NCBI GenBank assembly: GCA_030150795.1
Contig: JASLFF010000500.1
Location: forward strand, 1-5,369
Reading direction: 5' to 3'
DNA length: 5,369 nucleotides
Source: Terriglobales bacterium
GTDB lineage: Bacteria > Acidobacteriota > Terriglobia > Terriglobales > Gp1-AA117
The notes under the pieces were generated by a model. That model saw only the letters and a program-made list of their open reading frames with translations. It was not told the DNA's origin and searched no databases. Shown here piece by piece: positions 4,238 to 5,369 of this stretch (within the stretch, counting starts at the first letter, position 1; every line of letters starts with the position of its first letter). A program made the position numbers and the translations under genes.

Positions 4238-5369
4238 TTAAAGAGTCGCCCTCTTCACCACGGCTGCAAGTGCACGATTCCTTTCGAATTCGCCCTGGAT
4301 GGAATTTGCGGCTTTGATATAGCTTTCGCGCAAAGCGCCATCCAATGGATAGGAGTGCGCCACGGTTGAGAGCACACGTCCCTTCTCATAGTCAGATGTG
4401 ATCCGGCCCACCGCATTCAGCACTTTGCTGAGTGAATCGTTGCTTAGCTTGTTGTGTTCCATCAGGGCGATCAGGCAGCGCGAGCGCTCATAGTCGCTCG
4501 TCATGGAATCGGTGACGCCAAGATACATATTCATCTGTCTCTCATCGAACTTGTTGGCCTTGAGCAGCGTTGTGAGCACGCGCGACTTCTCATAATCGCT
4601 GCCTGCTTTTGACATGTTTTGCATGGCTTTGGTCATGGATGCGCTGCTCAGGTTATTGTTCTGCATCAGTTCCAGCAGGCTGCGCGAACGCTCATAGTCA
4701 GACTTCATGGAATCGACTACTTTCAGATAATTCGCCATTTGTGCTTCATCGAATTTGCCCTGCTTGGCCAATCCCAGCAGCAGCCGCGATTTTTCATAGT
4801 CAGAGCCCATGCTGGAAGCGGCGTCTATGATGCGGTTGGTCTGGTCCGCGGCCAATTTGTATTTCTGCATCGGAGCCAGAAGATCGCGGGACTTCTCATA
4901 GTCGGAATGGATTGACGATACAAGCTTGAGATAAAAATCCATTTGCGATTGGTCAAACGCCTTCTGGTCGAGCAGTGATAGCAGAATCCGCGACTTTTCA
5001 TAATCGCTGTGGATGCTTCCGGCTGAGTTGAGCGCCATGCTCACATTTTCTTTTGAGATGTTGGGCCGGCGTAGAAGTTCGATCAACACACGCGAGTGCT
5101 CATAGTCGCTCTTAAGATTATTGGCCGCGTTAAGGAATGCCGTGCGTGAAGCTTCGTCCGGCAGGTCATATTGCTTGCCCACAGTCATCAAAACGCGGGC
5201 CTTCTCATAGTCAGAATTGATCTGCTCGCCTGCCTGCTTGATGACCCGCTGTATTACCGCTGAAGATAGATTGGGTTGCTCCAGAAGCTTGCGGAAGTAA
5301 ATACCGCGAACGTAGTCCGATTGCAAATTGCTGATTTCATCCAGCACTGCATTGGGGCCGCCTTTGGCC
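4238..5369 (-). CDS. SDYE-repeat alpha-solenoid protein, C-terminal part (5' end outside window)
   Basis: The last 376 residues of a minus-strand protein are present. The frame stays open to the window edge (AKGGPNAVLDEI...), so the GTG at 5347 is not a trusted start. It consists of ten tandem repeats (two of 35, then eight of 34 residues) and a degenerate eleventh cap (GEFERNRALAAVV), ending KRATL. The consensus unit begins SDYEKSRVLxxLL, then a loop and a second helix with a hydrophobic pattern, i.e. an alpha-alpha hairpin; the Ser-Asp would cap the first helix. Unit length equals that of TPR, but TPR consensus residues are absent. Repeats 4, 6 and 8 share FDxxQMxxYL, while 3, 5, 7 and 9 have a different second helix, so the period is really two units. 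From memory, SDYE-type repeats occur at the C-terminus of M56 (BlaR1-like) peptidases and DUF4097 proteins in Acidobacteriota and Gemmatimonadota, so the missing N-terminus may be such a domain. It is likely a protein-binding scaffold. No signal or membrane segment is in the visible part. Confidence 0.85.
   Translation of the reverse strand, partial: AKGGPNAVLDEISNLQSDYVRGIYFRKLLEQPNLSSAVIQRVIKQAGEQINSDYEKARVLMTVGKQYDLPDEASRTAFLNAANNLKSDYEHSRVLIELLRRPNISKENVSMALNSAGSIHSDYEKSRILLSLLDQKAFDQSQMDFYLKLVSSIHSDYEKSRDLLAPMQKYKLAADQTNRIIDAASSMGSDYEKSRLLLGLAKQGKFDEAQMANYLKVVDSMKSDYERSRSLLELMQNNNLSSASMTKAMQNMSKAGSDYEKSRVLTTLLKANKFDERQMNMYLGVTDSMTSDYERSRCLIALMEHNKLSNDSLSKVLNAVGRITSDYEKGRVLSTVAHSYPLDGALRESYIKAANSIQGEFERNRALAAVVKRATL
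4301..5326 (-). repeat. Coding tandem repeat, 102-bp period, ten units
   Basis: The tyrosine codons of the SDYE motif start at 4388, 4490, 4592, 4694, 4796, 4898, 5000, 5102, 5207 and 5312. The first eight are spaced exactly 102 bases and the last two steps are 105. On the plus strand each unit shows a variant of cttctcatagtc. Conservation is strongest around this motif and weak elsewhere, which indicates old duplications under protein-level selection rather than a recent expansion. Confidence 0.85.

Noticed and set aside
4301..5326. CRISPR-like or satellite array from the regular 102-base spacing
   Set aside because: The period is a whole number of codons, the frame is open throughout and conservation is at protein level, so it is a repeat protein gene.

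Overview
The window looks like a stretch of chromosome from an Acidobacteriota-type bacterium. This is inferred from three things: moderately high GC with mixed codon use, an exported protein of a type I associate with acidobacterial genomes (1190-1963), and dispersed hairpin repeats of the kind common between genes in that phylum. Nothing here gives a species-level assignment. There are no tRNA or rRNA genes, no transposase and no CRISPR array.

Layout. An unrecognised small cytoplasmic protein (42-494, GTG start) is followed by about 350 bases without a convincing gene, containing a perfect 8-bp hairpin of REP type (587-606). Next is a very small gene with a strong Shine-Dalgarno sequence (845-1033). 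It encodes a 62-residue secreted precursor whose predicted mature 37-residue peptide has four cysteines. A long imperfect hairpin (1085-1132) separates it from a signal-peptide-bearing protein of unknown function (1190-1963).

The metabolic core is 2035-4059. Two genes overlapping by ATGA encode the Pyr-domain and PP-domain subunits of a split thiamine-diphosphate 2-oxoacid decarboxylase of the sulfopyruvate/phosphonopyruvate decarboxylase family (comD/comE type). A 135-base inverted-repeat element (3114-3248) follows; its left arm supplies the last codons and the stop of the beta subunit. After it comes a cyclase-family (kynurenine formamidase/isatin hydrolase-like) metal-dependent hydrolase (3277-4059). 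The three genes read in the same direction. One plausible idea, not proven by sequence, is that the hydrolase opens a ring or amide to release a 2-oxoacid, which the decarboxylase then converts to an aldehyde. No coenzyme M biosynthesis gene is visible.

On the minus strand, converging on this cluster, is the C-terminal 376 residues of a protein built of 34-residue alpha-alpha repeats with the signature SDYEKSR (4238-5369, start outside the window). The repeats alternate between two types, giving a 68-residue higher-order period.

The best candidates for something undescribed are the small four-cysteine secreted peptide, the hydrolase plus split decarboxylase pairing, and the alternating SDYE solenoid. 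None is a recognisable new defence or mobile system.
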